Shown: in pieces, positions 1 to 8,806 of the stretch
How positions within the stretch are numbered: the stretch's first letter is position 1
Layout: the number at the start of each line of letters is the position of its first letter
Source: Gardnerella coleohominis
GTDB lineage: Bacteria; Actinomycetota; Actinomycetes; Actinomycetales; Bifidobacteriaceae
Assembly (NCBI RefSeq): GCF_002896555.1
Contig: NZ_MNLH01000006.1
Location: 1-64,000, forward strand
Length of the DNA stretch: 64,000 nucleotides
Direction: 5' to 3'
Program-made: the position numbers and the translations under genes
Notes under the pieces: generated by a model
Told to the model about the DNA's origin: nothing
Seen by the model: only the letters and a program-made list of their open reading frames with translations
Database searches by the model: none

Positions 1-45
1 TTTAGTCTTTAGTTAGCTATATCAGGTATTAAATATATATAAAAC

Positions 46-77
46 CAACAAATGTTTAGACTATAAAACATATGTTG
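46..77. promoter_or_regulatory. Interrupted 12-bp dyad over a leftward promoter
   Basis: CAACAAATGTTT (46-57) and AAACATATGTTG (66-77) are inverted copies matching at 11 of 12 positions, separated by 8 bases. The spacer holds TATAGT on the minus strand (60-65), which sits 16 bases from TTGAAA (minus, 82-87). This looks like an operator around the -10 box of a promoter reading left, out of the window. The regulator is unknown; the GntR-type protein encoded from 2180 is one candidate by proximity only. Confidence 0.4.
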
Positions 78-154
78 ATTTTTTCAAAAAAATGTAAAAT
101 AAATTGACAATTTAAGCAATTTAAGTTTTAAGCTTTATTTTTTTGCGTTTTTAC

Positions 155-163
155 GGCGTGTCG
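155..163 (-). promoter_or_regulatory. CGACACGCC motif, copy 1
   Basis: Exact nonamer on the minus strand, intergenic, upstream of the leftward promoter signals at 60-87. One of five copies in the window that all point toward a promoter. Function unknown. Confidence 0.35.
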
Positions 164-492
164 AACCTGTATTTTTTCCATCAAATAATGTAAAAACCTT
201 AAATTTTTATTAAAAAAATGCCGTTATATAGATTTTTATAACAAGAAAACGATATTATTAAAAAGTACATTAAAATACATGTGAGCTTTACGATATTGAA
301 GGTAGATATTAAAGATAGAGTAGTCCTATCTAACTTGTCATGTTCGCTTGCTTTGCAGACTTGCGTTTAATGCACTTTATTGCTTCTGTGCAGTGTGTGA
401 TTTGCTGCTCGGATGGATTGTGATTGATGCTGCAGAGTTTCGTTCAGCTTCGTTATTGTTACCAGGCTCAACCTTTATTTAAGGAGTGAACC

Positions 493-1884
493 GTGAACGG
501 TGTTCTGTCTGTACTGCTTGACGTTTTTCGTCAGCCTGCAGTAATTGTTGCCTTAATATCTATGATTGGTCTTATTGCCCAGCGCAAAAAGATTTCTGAT
601 ATTTTACAGGGTTCTGTTCGTACGTTAGTTGGTTTTCTTGTTTTAGCAGCTGGCTCAGGGGTTGTTACTGATGCTTTAGCTCCATTTGGAAGCATGTTCC
701 AGCACGCATTTCGTGTGCAAGGAGTTGTGCCGAATAATGAAGCAATTATTGGCACCGTCCTATTAAAATATGGCTCAGAGTCTGCTCTTATTTTCTTCTT
801 TGGCATGATTGTCAATATTATTCTTTCTATTACTTCTCGTTTTAAGTTTATTTATCTAACCGGTCACGTGGCATTTTATATGGCAAGCATGCTAGCTGTT
901 ATATTTAATGTTGCAGGATTCCCAATGTGGGGAGTGCTGCTGTGGGGTTCTCTTGCTCAAGGCTTGCTTATTACGATTTCTCCTGCAATTGTTCAGCCGT
1001 TCATGACAAAAGCCGCCGGTAAAGATGATGTTGCTTTAGGTCATCCTGCATCTGCTGGTGTTGCTTTAGGAGCTTTAGTAGCTCGACTTACATCTTCTAG
1101 AAAAAAGCCATCGAAGTCTACTGAAGATATTAAGTTCCCTTCTGCTTTAGGTTTCTTGCGCGACACAACAGTGCTTATAACGATCTCAATGGCAATAATT
1201 TATGTTGTAGTTGCTTTGTTTGCAGGTTCTCAATATATTGAAAGTCAATTGTCTCATGGTCAAAACTTCATTATATTCGTAATTCTTAAAGCTTCTACTT
1301 TCTCTGCAGGTGTATTCGTTATTCTTGCTGGCGTTCAGGTTGTTTTGGATGAGATTGTACCTGCTTTTAAGGGTATTTCTGAAAAGCTTGTTAAGAATGC
1401 GCGACCAGCATTAGATGCACCTATGACTTTTGGATTTGCTCCAAATGCTGTTCTTATAGGTTTCTTGTCAAGCTTCTTTGGCGGTCTTCTTGGCATGACA
1501 GCTATGGTATTTGCTGGAACAACTGTAATAATTCCTGGAATTGTTGCACACTTTATGTCTGGCGGCGTTGCTGGCGTATTCGGAAACGGACAAGGTGGCC
1601 GCAGAGGATGCATAATAGCTTCGTTTATTAATGGTCTTGTTATAACATTCTTGCCGCTGTTAATTTTGCCTGTGTTAGGAAATCTTGGTTCTGCAAATTC
1701 AACATACTCTGATGCTGATTATGGTGTTGCGGGCGTCGCACTTGGATATGCTAATGTAGCTGGCGGTCAAACTGTGCTAATTGTGTCAGTAATATCTTTG
1801 TTGGTTATGTTCTATCTTGCGTCATTTATTCTGACACGAAGAGAAGCAAAAAATAATATTGTAGAAACACAGGTAGAAGCGTAA
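493..1884 (+). CDS. ulaA: PTS ascorbate-type transporter subunit IIC
   Basis: This 463-residue polytopic membrane protein resembles the UlaA/SgaT family, the membrane channel of the L-ascorbate phosphotransferase system, which imports and phosphorylates its substrate together with cytoplasmic IIA and IIB proteins. About ten hydrophobic segments span residues 10-455, with glycine-rich loops typical of the family and a short charged tail. The GTG start is supported by AAGGAGTG eight bases upstream. No IIA or IIB gene is adjacent, so partners must lie elsewhere or left of the window. The next gene encodes a GntR-type regulator that may control it. Family assignment is firm; substrate is by homology only. 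Confidence 0.85.
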   Translation: MNGVLSVLLDVFRQPAVIVALISMIGLIAQRKKISDILQGSVRTLVGFLVLAAGSGVVTDALAPFGSMFQHAFRVQGVVPNNEAIIGTVLLKYGSESALIFFFGMIVNIILSITSRFKFIYLTGHVAFYMASMLAVIFNVAGFPMWGVLLWGSLAQGLLITISPAIVQPFMTKAAGKDDVALGHPASAGVALGALVARLTSSRKKPSKSTEDIKFPSALGFLRDTTVLITISMAIIYVVVALFAGSQYIESQLSHGQNFIIFVILKASTFSAGVFVILAGVQVVLDEIVPAFKGISEKLVKNARPALDAPMTFGFAPNAVLIGFLSSFFGGLLGMTAMVFAGTTVIIPGIVAHFMSGGVAGVFGNGQGGRRGCIIASFINGLVITFLPLLILPVLGNLGSANSTYSDADYGVAGVALGYANVAGGQTVLIVSVISLLVMFYLASFILTRREAKNNIVETQVEA

Positions 1885-1959
1885 TAATTTCTGAAAACTA
1901 CAATATTTATGAAATAAGTTATTTATATATGCAATAGTATAGAATAATTAAGGTAGTAA

Positions 1960-2030
1960 ACCGAACCGTTGTTACTTTTACTTGGCAGAGGTATATTGCT
2001 CTGTTAAGTAAATTGTAGCAACGGTTTGTT
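1960..2030 (+). terminator. Long imperfect hairpin after ulaA
   Basis: Arms at 1964-1990 and 1999-2026 pair over about 25 positions with a few G-U pairs and one bulge, around an eight-base loop. It starts about 80 bases after the ulaA stop and is followed by a mixed T-rich stretch (TTTGTTTC). It probably ends ulaA transcription, but the length and weak T tract leave a structured RNA element possible. Confidence 0.5.
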
Positions 2031-2179
2031 TCGATGTAGTGAGATATTTGCGAGACTATCGGTAGTTAAAATTTGCTTGTTCGCTTGTGATTTTAATTTA
2101 ACTGTTTTGCATATTTATGTCGTTATTGCTATTTGCTCATATATTTTTGTGAATATATCTAGATTGGAGAGTGATATTA

Positions 2180-2911
2180 ATGGCTGATGGAGTTCCAAAG
2201 TATATAGCCGTTCGTGATAATCTTCGTCAGCGCATTGATTCAATGGCTCCGGATGAACAATTGCCACCTGAAGTTGAGCTTTGCAAGCAATACAATGTGA
2301 GTCGTATAACATTAAGACATGCGGTTGATAATCTCATATTAGAAGGCTTGCTTGTTAGGGAACAGGGTAGAGGTACATTCCGCGCAAAAGGCATTATATA
2401 TAGTCATAATCGTGAAGTCATTTCGGATAGAGTTCAAGGATTCTATCGTCAAAGCGGGGAAGATAATAACTCTGCTACTTATAAAGTTTTAGAAAATGAT
2501 GTAGTTAACGATGCTGATGCGGCTTCTAGATTAGGATTAGATTCCGATACTGATCTTATTTGTTTGAAACGAATATGCTATATGGATGGCGTATTATCTC
2601 GTTATAGTGCAATATATCTTAATGCTTCACGTTTTCCAAAGATCTTAACAAATGATTTTTCAACCGGATCTTTATCTAGTTTTCTTTTTAAAACGTATGC
2701 TGTGTCTCTTACTGAAAATGAGATTTCAATACATGTTGAAAAAGTTTGCAGTAGAATGGCTGCTGTTCTTGAGGTTCAAGAAGGAACTCCTGTTCTTGTA
2801 GCACAATCAACTGTTAAAGATAAATTTGGTTCTATTGTTGCTTTCGGCATAGCTGTGTATTCTCCAAGTTATGGAGATATCAAATTCCACTTGCATTCAA
2901 CAAGTGAATGA
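2180..2911 (+). CDS. GntR family transcriptional regulator, UTRA domain
   Basis: Residues 5-70 form a GntR winged helix-turn-helix, including VSRITLRHAVDNL and the wing sequence VREQGRGTF. The rest, about 95-240, resembles the UTRA ligand-binding domain of the HutC/FarR subfamily, which usually senses sugars or related metabolites. ATG at 2180 is preferred over an in-frame GTG at 2171 because GGAGA lies nine bases before the ATG. It follows ulaA in the same direction but a large hairpin separates them, so it is probably transcribed separately. Control of the PTS gene is an inference from position. Confidence 0.85.
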   Translation: MADGVPKYIAVRDNLRQRIDSMAPDEQLPPEVELCKQYNVSRITLRHAVDNLILEGLLVREQGRGTFRAKGIIYSHNREVISDRVQGFYRQSGEDNNSATYKVLENDVVNDADAASRLGLDSDTDLICLKRICYMDGVLSRYSAIYLNASRFPKILTNDFSTGSLSSFLFKTYAVSLTENEISIHVEKVCSRMAAVLEVQEGTPVLVAQSTVKDKFGSIVAFGIAVYSPSYGDIKFHLHSTSE

Positions 2912-2965
2912 TTTTTAGCTTGAAGCGCATTTAAAAGTTAATTTCCAAGTTTTAGTATTGCAAGT

Positions 2966-3052
2966 TTTGCGATTACGCGCTTTACTATTACACACTCTAC
3001 TATTGAACGCTTTGCTATTGAACGCTTTGCTATTGAACGCTTTGCGATTACA
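2966..3052. repeat. 15-bp degenerate tandem repeat
   Basis: The unit TGCTATTGAACGCTT is repeated nearly perfectly three times (about 3000-3044), with decayed copies on both sides. It is non-coding. Similar short repeats recur in many intergenic tracts of the window. Confidence 0.75.
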
Positions 3053-3053
3053 A

Positions 3054-3113
3054 AAGAGCTGGTTGTTCTTACTTACCTAGTTATGGGTTAAGTGTAAGGG
3101 GAATTCAGCTCTT
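3054..3113 (+). terminator. Hairpin after the GntR gene
   Basis: AAGAGCTG (3054-3061) pairs with CAGCTCTT (3106-3113), with further partial pairing of CTTACTTACC and GGTTAAGTGTAAG inside. It is followed by AATTTAT. It is a probable terminator for the GntR gene. Confidence 0.45.
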
Positions 3114-3294
3114 AATTTATATTCCTCTTAAATAATCTTCTTTTTGAATGTATGCGCTTAATACTTAAGACTATGAGTATGGATAAAAGTTTCATCGCGA
3201 AAGCGGATATAGGCGCTTAAGTCTGTGATGGAAAATAAAAAATCTCAGCGGAATATGAGGACATAAGAGCTTAAGACATCTTACGGGAAACAAA

Positions 3295-3333
3295 AAATCT
3301 TAGCGTATATATCATATATTCCGCTAAGATTTA
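3295..3333 (-). terminator. Terminator after tRNA-Ala
   Basis: AATCTTAGCG and CGCTAAGATT form a strong stem just downstream of the minus-strand tRNA, followed in that direction by TTTTTTG. It could work in both directions. Confidence 0.65.
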
Positions 3334-3338
3334 AATCG

Positions 3339-3411
3339 TGGAGCTAGGGGGATTCGAACCCCCGACCCCCTCCATGCCATGGAGATGCGCTACCAGCTGC
3401 GCCATAGCCCC
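3339..3411 (-). tRNA. tRNA-Ala (anticodon GGC)
   Basis: A complete 73-nt cloverleaf reads on the minus strand: acceptor GGGGCTA pairing TAGCTCC, D stem GCGC/GCGC, anticodon loop ATGGCAT with GGC at positions 34-36, and a T arm GGGGG-TTCGAAT-CCCCC. The discriminator base is A and CCA is not encoded. A promoter (TTGATA, 16 bases, TATTCT) lies at 3447-3474 on the minus strand, with a CGACACGCC motif just upstream. The stem-loop at 3295-3333 ends the transcript. Confidence 0.97.
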
Positions 3412-3446
3412 GTTTTTCAATTGTCCGGTTCATTCGAACCTTTGAT

Positions 3447-3474
3447 AGAATACAACATTTTGAGCAATTATCAA
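3447..3474 (-). promoter_or_regulatory. Promoter of tRNA-Ala
   Basis: On the minus strand TTGATA (3469-3474) and TATTCT (3447-3452) are 16 bases apart, placing the start near 3440, about 30 bases before the mature tRNA. A short palindrome GGTTC-ATTC-GAACC (3427-3440) lies in the leader. Confidence 0.6.
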
Positions 3475-3480
3475 AATCTC

Positions 3481-3489
3481 GGCGTGTCG
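3481..3489 (-). promoter_or_regulatory. CGACACGCC motif, copy 2
   Basis: Exact nonamer on the minus strand, six bases upstream of the -35 box of the tRNA-Ala promoter. Possible activator or UP-like element; function unknown. Confidence 0.45.
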
Positions 3490-3490
3490 C

Positions 3491-3620
3491 TTAGTGAATC
3501 CGCCTGATTAATCCGCTTACTGAAGTTGTTTACTGAATCCGCTTAGCGAATACGCTTACTTAAGTCCTTTACTGAATTTGCTAGCTTAACTTGCTCGCAT
3601 AAAGTATTACATAATCGCTT
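3491..3620. repeat. Degenerate microrepeat tract
   Basis: Words such as AATCCGCTTA, CTTACTGAA and TTTACTGAA are repeated with variation between the tRNA promoter and the stop of the minus-strand membrane protein. It is non-coding. Confidence 0.5.
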
Positions 3621-3641
3621 TTTCAGCGAGTTCGCTAATAA

Positions 3642-4796
3642 TTAGTTGCCTCTACCTGCTTCTCCAGATCCAGATCCTTTTTTGTAGCTTTTATCTACGC
3701 TTTTAGACGATCCTGAGCCAGCGTTAGAGCCAGTATGCGATTGTGATCCAGAAGATGATCCTGAAGATGTATCAGAGCCAGAGGAGCCGGATGACGAGCT
3801 ATTAGAAGAATCGGATGGAGATTCATATCCTGAGCTCCCATCAGTATTATTTTGATCGCTTGTGCCAGGCTGCGAGCTTTGAGACAAATCATCTCCGCTA
3901 TTGCCAGCTTCGTCATCGTTATTATTTGTTTTAGAATCTTCGTTATCATCCGCGTTAGAATCATCGGAATCTTTATCGGAATTATCCTCTTTCGTGTTAT
4001 TCTCAGATTGCTCATTCTTATTTTGCTGTTTTAGCTGATTTGGCTGCTCTTGATTGTTAGTATTTTGTTCTTGTTGAGGATAATTTATATTATCTGTTCC
4101 TTTACCTTGTGTGAAAAGTAATATTGCTCCTGCTGTTATAACCACAGCTGCTAAAGCGCTTAATACTGATACTAGTATTACTAATTTTTTATATCTACTT
4201 TCCATATGGTCATTACTTATATTTTCTTGACTATATGATCTATTAGAGTTTCGTAATGCTTTTGAAAGCGGTATAGGATTCTCGTCCGAGCCATTAGAAA
4301 GTTGCATATCTTCTTCTCGTTGTTCACGAATTGCAGCAAGCTCCATAACTCGAGTATTATTAATGCTTTCGTCGTTAGCATTAGAACTAATAGTGCGTGT
4401 TCTAGGAATATTTATATTGTTATCGTTCCCAGGTTTTTCGTAATTGATTGTATCGTTGAAGTTATCAGTATCTAAACTGTAATCAAAATTATTTGCGTTA
4501 TTAAAATTGCCAGAAACTGGAACGTTAGACATTTTAATATCATCTCCTGTTGCTTGCGCTATCTCTTTATTGTTGGTTTCATGAGATTGCGTGCGAGGAT
4601 TTTGAATTTTTTCTTTTGACGCGCGAATTACGTTTTGATAAATTTGCGATGCTACTGCCGATACAATCGAACCTATGGCAACGCCAATTACAGAGCCGGC
4701 TATGCCGATCTTTGACGATAATAAAAATGACGTCACAGCTGCAAGTGAACCAGCAAGTACTTGCGTAAATGATATACCTTTGAAGAAATTCTTCAC
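3642..4796 (-). CDS. Ser/Asn/Gly-rich membrane protein of unknown function
   Basis: I do not recognise a family. The 384-residue product has a hydrophobic glycine- and alanine-rich stretch at about 8-50 (AGSVIGVAIGSIVSAVASQI), an Asn-rich polar region to about 195, one clear transmembrane segment at about 205-230, and a low-complexity tail rich in N, D, E then S and G up to a basic end. The layout suggests a surface protein with an extracellular disordered tail. The GTG start has AAGGTAAC seven bases upstream. It stands alone between tRNA-Ala and rpsT. Low-complexity composition makes homology searches weak. Confidence 0.7.
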   Translation of the reverse strand: MKNFFKGISFTQVLAGSLAAVTSFLLSSKIGIAGSVIGVAIGSIVSAVASQIYQNVIRASKEKIQNPRTQSHETNNKEIAQATGDDIKMSNVPVSGNFNNANNFDYSLDTDNFNDTINYEKPGNDNNINIPRTRTISSNANDESINNTRVMELAAIREQREEDMQLSNGSDENPIPLSKALRNSNRSYSQENISNDHMESRYKKLVILVSVLSALAAVVITAGAILLFTQGKGTDNINYPQQEQNTNNQEQPNQLKQQNKNEQSENNTKEDNSDKDSDDSNADDNEDSKTNNNDDEAGNSGDDLSQSSQPGTSDQNNTDGSSGYESPSDSSNSSSSGSSGSDTSSGSSSGSQSHTGSNAGSGSSKSVDKSYKKGSGSGEAGRGN

Positions 4797-4926
4797 TAAT
4801 GTTACCTTAAACGAAATTAGTATTTAAATCTAACAGCATTAAAAAAGTATACACAAAGTAAAACTAAAAGATATATAAAATCTTTGTTTTTAACAAAATT
4901 TTGACATTTTGGGGAATAACCCTAAA

Positions 4927-4964
4927 AACAAATCCTCACTACCGAAAAGTAATGAGGATTTGTT
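4927..4964 (-). terminator. Rho-independent terminator of rpsT
   Basis: A 16-bp stem (one G-U) with a six-base loop lies just after the rpsT stop on the minus strand and is followed by TTTAGGG after a run ending in TTTGTT. It is a classical intrinsic terminator. Confidence 0.85.
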
Positions 4965-5000
4965 AAAACTCTAGTCCATATGCAGTTAACTGCACGAACC

Positions 5001-5261
5001 TCACAGAGCGTTAATCGCGAGGGCGAGACCAGACTTACGGTTAGCAGCCTGATTCTTATGAATCACGCCACGACCTGCAGCCTTGTCAAGCTTCTGAGCG
5101 GCGACTGCATATGCAGCCTCAGCTGCAACTTTATCACCGGCAGCGATAGCTTCACGAGTAGCGCGGATAGCGGTTTTCAAAGCCGACTTAACGGCTACGT
5201 TACGCTTGTGCGCTTTCTCGTTAGTGAGCACGCGCTTCTTCTGCGACTTGATGTTTGCCAC
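5001..5261 (-). CDS. rpsT: 30S ribosomal protein S20
   Basis: The 86-residue product is a full-length bS20, a small basic protein that binds 16S rRNA in the body of the small subunit. The N-terminus ([20 protein letters not shown]) and the [16 protein letters not shown] block near the C-terminus are diagnostic. It starts at GTG with GGAG eight bases upstream and is followed by a strong terminator. It is transcribed divergently from lepA, a common actinobacterial arrangement. Confidence 0.97.
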   Translation of the reverse strand: MANIKSQKKRVLTNEKAHKRNVAVKSALKTAIRATREAIAAGDKVAAEAAYAVAAQKLDKAAGRGVIHKNQAANRKSGLALAINAL

Positions 5262-5406
5262 TGTTACTCCAAACGACGTTTGCTATATAAGGACATACAG
5301 CGGGCAAGCATAGCATGATTGTTGGATAAATCATTTTTCAAATTAATTAGTGCATATAATCGCATACGATTCGCAAATTTTCTAAAATTAATGTAAAATG
5401 GCTTAT

Positions 5407-5436
5407 TTGCAGCAGAATGTTAATTTTTAGTATAAA
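5407..5436 (+). promoter_or_regulatory. Candidate promoter of lepA
   Basis: TTGCAG (5407-5412) and TATAAA (5431-5436) are 18 bases apart, about 100 bases before the lepA start, in the rpsT-lepA divergent region. Confidence 0.5.
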
Positions 5437-5544
5437 CGCAATGCAAATACACTACAATTCTGTGTATTGCGCGAATTTATCTATTGCGATTACTTGTGTT
5501 GCATACGAATTGCCTTGTTACAACATGCAAAGGAGATATTTGCT

Positions 5545-7425
5545 TTGATTACACCGCATAACCAGCCAGGATTTACGGATCAATCGTTGATACGCAATTT
5601 CTGCATTATTGCGCATATAGATCATGGCAAGTCCACTGTGGCAGACCGTATCTTGCAGCTTTCAGGAATTGTGCCAGAGCGTGAAATGCGAGATCGTTTT
5701 TTGGATCGCATGGATATTGAGCAGGAACGCGGTATTACTATTAAATCTCAGGCTGTTCGTGTTCCTTGGACTTTTGAAGGCAAAGAGTATTCTCTTGGCA
5801 TGATTGATACTCCTGGTCACGTTGATTTTACTTATGAAGTTTCGCGCGCGTTAGCAGCATGCGAGGGTGCTGTGCTGTTAGTAGATGCTACTCAAGGAAT
5901 TGAAGCGCAAACTCTTTCTAATCTTTATATGGCAATCGACCACGATTTAACAATTATTCCTGTTCTTAACAAAATCGATTTGCCAAGTGCTGAACCAGAT
6001 AAGCATGCTGAAGAAATAGCTGGATTAATTGGCTGCAAGCCGGAGGACGTATTGCGTGTTTCTGGTAAAACTGGCGAAGGTGTAAAAGATCTTCTTGACC
6101 AAATTGTGTTGGAAGTTCCAGCTCCAACAGGAAATCCTGATTCTCCTGCTCGTGCTCTTATTTTTGATTCAGTATACGATTCGTATCGCGGAATCGTCAC
6201 ATATATTCGTATGGTTGATGGCGAGCTTAAATCGCGTGAAAAATTGCATATGATGGGTATTGGTATGACGCATGATCCTATTGAAATCGGCGTTATTAGC
6301 CCAGATATGACTCCAACTAAGGCTCTTGGAGCTGGAGAAGTAGGATACGTAATTACAGGCGCAAAAGACGTGAGCCAATCTAAAGTTGGTGACACTATTA
6401 CTAGTGCTGCAAATCCTGCATCCGAACCTTTGGAAGGATATAGAGATCCGAAGCCTATGGTTTACGCAGGTCTTTTCCCAATTGACAACGCGCAATTCCC
6501 AGATCTTCGAGATGCTCTTGATAAGTTAAAACTTAATGATGCAGCTCTTATCTACGAGCCAGAAACGTCTGTTGCATTGGGCTTTGGTTTCCGTTGCGGA
6601 TTCTTAGGTCTTCTTCATATGGAGATTGTTTCCGAGCGCTTAAGCCGCGAGTTTGGCTTGGATCTTATTTCCACTGCTCCTAACGTAACTTACGACGTTA
6701 CTAGCGAAGATGGTAAAGAGCATCACGTAACAAATCCTAGCGAGTTTCCAGAAGGTAAAATTAAGCGCATTATTGAGCCAATGGTTGCTGCCGATATTAT
6801 TACGCCGAAAGAATTTATTGGTGCTGTAATGGATTTGTGCCAGGATCATCGCGGAGAAATGGGCACAATGGAATACATTAGTGCAGACCGCGTGGAAATG
6901 CATTACAGGATTCCTCTTGCAGAAATCGTTTTTGACTTCTTCGATCAGCTTAAGAGCCGCACAAAGGGTTATGCTTCTCTTGACTACCACGAGGATGGCG
7001 AGCAATCTGCCGATTTAGTGAAAGTTGATATTCTTATTCAGGGAGAAAAGGTTGACGCTTTTAGTGCAATCGTGCATCGTGATAAGGCTTATTCTTACGG
7101 CGTTATGATGACTAAGAAGCTTCGTGGACTTATTCCTCGCCAGCAGTTTGAAATTCCAATTCAGGCTGCAATTGGCTCTAGAATTATTGCTCGCGAAACT
7201 ATTAGCGCTCTTCGAAAAGACGTGCTTGCCAAATGCTACGGCGGTGATATTACGCGTAAACGTAAGCTTCTTGAAAAGCAGAAGGCTGGTAAGAAGCGCA
7301 TGAAGATGCTCGGCCATGTTGAAGTGCCTCAAGAGGCATTCGTTGCTGCATTAGCTACGGATGAGAGCGCAAACGATCGCGATACTAAAGATAAGATTCG
7401 TGCAGCACAAAAGTCTGAAGGCTGA
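5545..7425 (+). CDS. lepA: Elongation factor 4 (LepA), ribosome back-translocase GTPase
   Basis: The translational GTPase EF4 acts on ribosomes during elongation or initiation. Motifs seen are G1 [10 protein letters not shown]3 DTPGHVDF, G4 NKID and G5 SGKTGEG, followed by EF-G-like domains and the LepA C-terminal domain ending [18 protein letters not shown]. The start is taken as TTG at 5545 because AAAGGAGA lies eight bases upstream; the frame is open further 5' to a TTG at 5467 but that region has no ribosome site or conservation. The resulting 626 residues fit the family. hemW follows after eight bases, as in many bacteria. Confidence 0.96.
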   Translation: MITPHNQPGFTDQSLIRNFCIIAHIDHGKSTVADRILQLSGIVPEREMRDRFLDRMDIEQERGITIKSQAVRVPWTFEGKEYSLGMIDTPGHVDFTYEVSRALAACEGAVLLVDATQGIEAQTLSNLYMAIDHDLTIIPVLNKIDLPSAEPDKHAEEIAGLIGCKPEDVLRVSGKTGEGVKDLLDQIVLEVPAPTGNPDSPARALIFDSVYDSYRGIVTYIRMVDGELKSREKLHMMGIGMTHDPIEIGVISPDMTPTKALGAGEVGYVITGAKDVSQSKVGDTITSAANPASEPLEGYRDPKPMVYAGLFPIDNAQFPDLRDALDKLKLNDAALIYEPETSVALGFGFRCGFLGLLHMEIVSERLSREFGLDLISTAPNVTYDVTSEDGKEHHVTNPSEFPEGKIKRIIEPMVAADIITPKEFIGAVMDLCQDHRGEMGTMEYISADRVEMHYRIPLAEIVFDFFDQLKSRTKGYASLDYHEDGEQSADLVKVDILIQGEKVDAFSAIVHRDKAYSYGVMMTKKLRGLIPRQQFEIPIQAAIGSRIIARETISALRKDVLAKCYGGDITRKRKLLEKQKAGKKRMKMLGHVEVPQEAFVAALATDESANDRDTKDKIRAAQKSEG

Positions 7426-7433
7426 GGCTTATA

Positions 7434-8744
7434 TTGAATTTTGAATCGAACATGACAAGTGAAGATTCGCGTTCAATCATGCCTTTTGAAGTGTACGTGC
7501 ACGTGCCGTTTTGCTTGCGTCGCTGCGGTTATTGCGATTTTAATACGTATACTGCGATTGATTTAGGAGAGGGTGCGAGTCGTGAAGGTTATGCTGATGT
7601 TGCGATTCGTGAAATGCAACTTGTAAAAAAATGGCAGGAATATCACGGAATTTTCGAGCCTAAAGCGCAATCTGTTTTCTTCGGCGGAGGAACTCCAACA
7701 GTTCTTAAAGCGCAAGATTTAGTGCGAATTTTGCAAGAAATACGTAACTTGTGGGGATTCAATAAAGACGCTGAAATAACGACTGAAGCAAATCCAGACA
7801 CTGCAGATGAAAAGTATATTGAGACGCTTGCAGAAGGCGGATTTACACGAATATCTTTTGGAATGCAATCGGCTGTTGCGCATGTTCTTAAAACTCTTGA
7901 CCGTACTCATACTCCAGAAAACGTAACTCGCGGTGTAAAAGCTGCGAATGCTTGCGGCTTGCGCTCAAGCGTTGACTTGATTTATGGAGCTCCGGGGGAG
8001 AGTTTAGACGATTGGCGAAAGTCAGTAGAAATGGCTTTAAGTCTGGGCGTTAACCATATTTCTGCATACGCGCTAACGGTAGAGCCGCGTACAAAAATGG
8101 GTCGTCAAATCGCTGCTGGCACTATTCAAGCGCCAAATGATGATGATGAGGCAGCAAAATACGAGTTGGCAGACGAACTTTTTAATTCTGCTGGCTTAGA
8201 ATGGTACGAGATTTCTAATTGGGCGCGCCCCGGTTTTGAGTCTCGTCACAATCTTGGATATTGGAAGAATATTGATTGGGCTGGAATTGGTCCTGGTGCG
8301 CATTCTCACTACAATTCTGCAAATCACATTAGTAAACAAAGTATGGATGATGACGCTTCTTTAGCTAATCCAAACGAGTTTTATAATCTTCGCTCATGGG
8401 ATATTTTGCATCCAAAACATTGGGCTCATGCAATTAATTCTGGGAATGTTCCTTGGCAAAACTACGAGTGCATAAACGCAGAAGATGCTCTTATTGAAGA
8501 AGTAATGTTGGGGCTTCGTATTAAAGAAGGTCTTAATATTTCGCAATTGTGCGGAAAGATGCGCGAAACTAATAAAGCCTTCAATGATTCGCATTTGCAA
8601 AAAGTGTTACTTGAAGTGTGTAAGGAAGATTTGGCAGTGTTGCATGAAGATCGCATTATCGCAACGCGCAAAGGTAGGTTGCTCAACGATTTATTGATAG
8701 AAAAAATCGTTGACGCGTGTGAAGACGGTCTGACTGTGCGCTAA
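7434..8744 (+). CDS. hemW: Radical SAM heme chaperone HemW
   Basis: A 436-residue HemW/HemN-like protein. The radical SAM cluster motif C-x3-C-x2-C is at Cys27, Cys31, Cys34 (CLRRCGYC), followed by FFGGGTPT. HemW proteins carry heme to acceptor proteins rather than acting as coproporphyrinogen dehydrogenase; the annotation as coproporphyrinogen oxidase is a known misassignment. The start is uncertain: TTG at 7434 has GAGG six bases upstream, while ATG at 7452 and 7479 are alternatives, the last beginning directly at the conserved MPFEVYVHVPFC. It is coupled to lepA. Confidence 0.92.
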   Translation: MNFESNMTSEDSRSIMPFEVYVHVPFCLRRCGYCDFNTYTAIDLGEGASREGYADVAIREMQLVKKWQEYHGIFEPKAQSVFFGGGTPTVLKAQDLVRILQEIRNLWGFNKDAEITTEANPDTADEKYIETLAEGGFTRISFGMQSAVAHVLKTLDRTHTPENVTRGVKAANACGLRSSVDLIYGAPGESLDDWRKSVEMALSLGVNHISAYALTVEPRTKMGRQIAAGTIQAPNDDDEAAKYELADELFNSAGLEWYEISNWARPGFESRHNLGYWKNIDWAGIGPGAHSHYNSANHISKQSMDDDASLANPNEFYNLRSWDILHPKHWAHAINSGNVPWQNYECINAEDALIEEVMLGLRIKEGLNISQLCGKMRETNKAFNDSHLQKVLLEVCKEDLAVLHEDRIIATRKGRLLNDLLIEKIVDACEDGLTVR

Positions 8745-8806
8745 AATAGTGCGTATTGTGTCGTAAATACGTTATATGTGAAAATTCAATGTAGAAAGGA
8801 ATAATC

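Larger units (their letters stand above)
1..492. other. Intergenic region upstream of the PTS gene
   Basis: No convincing gene is seen here. It contains the dyad at 46-77 with a leftward promoter, a rightward TTGACA at 104-109 followed 17 bases later by TTTAAG, a CGACACGCC motif on the minus strand (155-163), and a small hairpin AGATAG/CTATCT near 312-330. Genes for the IIA and IIB partners of the following PTS permease are not present. Confidence 0.5.
2912..3338. other. Gene-free repeat-rich interval
   Basis: No gene is seen between the GntR gene and tRNA-Ala. The interval holds a 15-bp tandem repeat, two terminator-like hairpins, and two imperfect copies (about 3211-3255 and 3258-3300) sharing GCTTAAG, GGAAA and AAAAAATCT blocks. 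Confidence 0.5.

Noticed and set aside
2966..3052. CRISPR-like array
   Set aside because: Units are 15 bp and directly adjacent without unique spacers, so it is a simple tandem repeat.
3427..3440. GGTTC-ATTC-GAACC palindrome as a LexA box
   Set aside because: The half-sites are inverted relative to the LexA form (GTTC-N4-GAAC, not GAAC-N4-GTTC) and it lies in the tRNA-Ala leader.
5467..5544. Longer N-terminus for LepA
   Set aside because: The extra 26 residues are unlike LepA and have no ribosome site, while TTG 5545 follows AAAGGAGA at ideal spacing.
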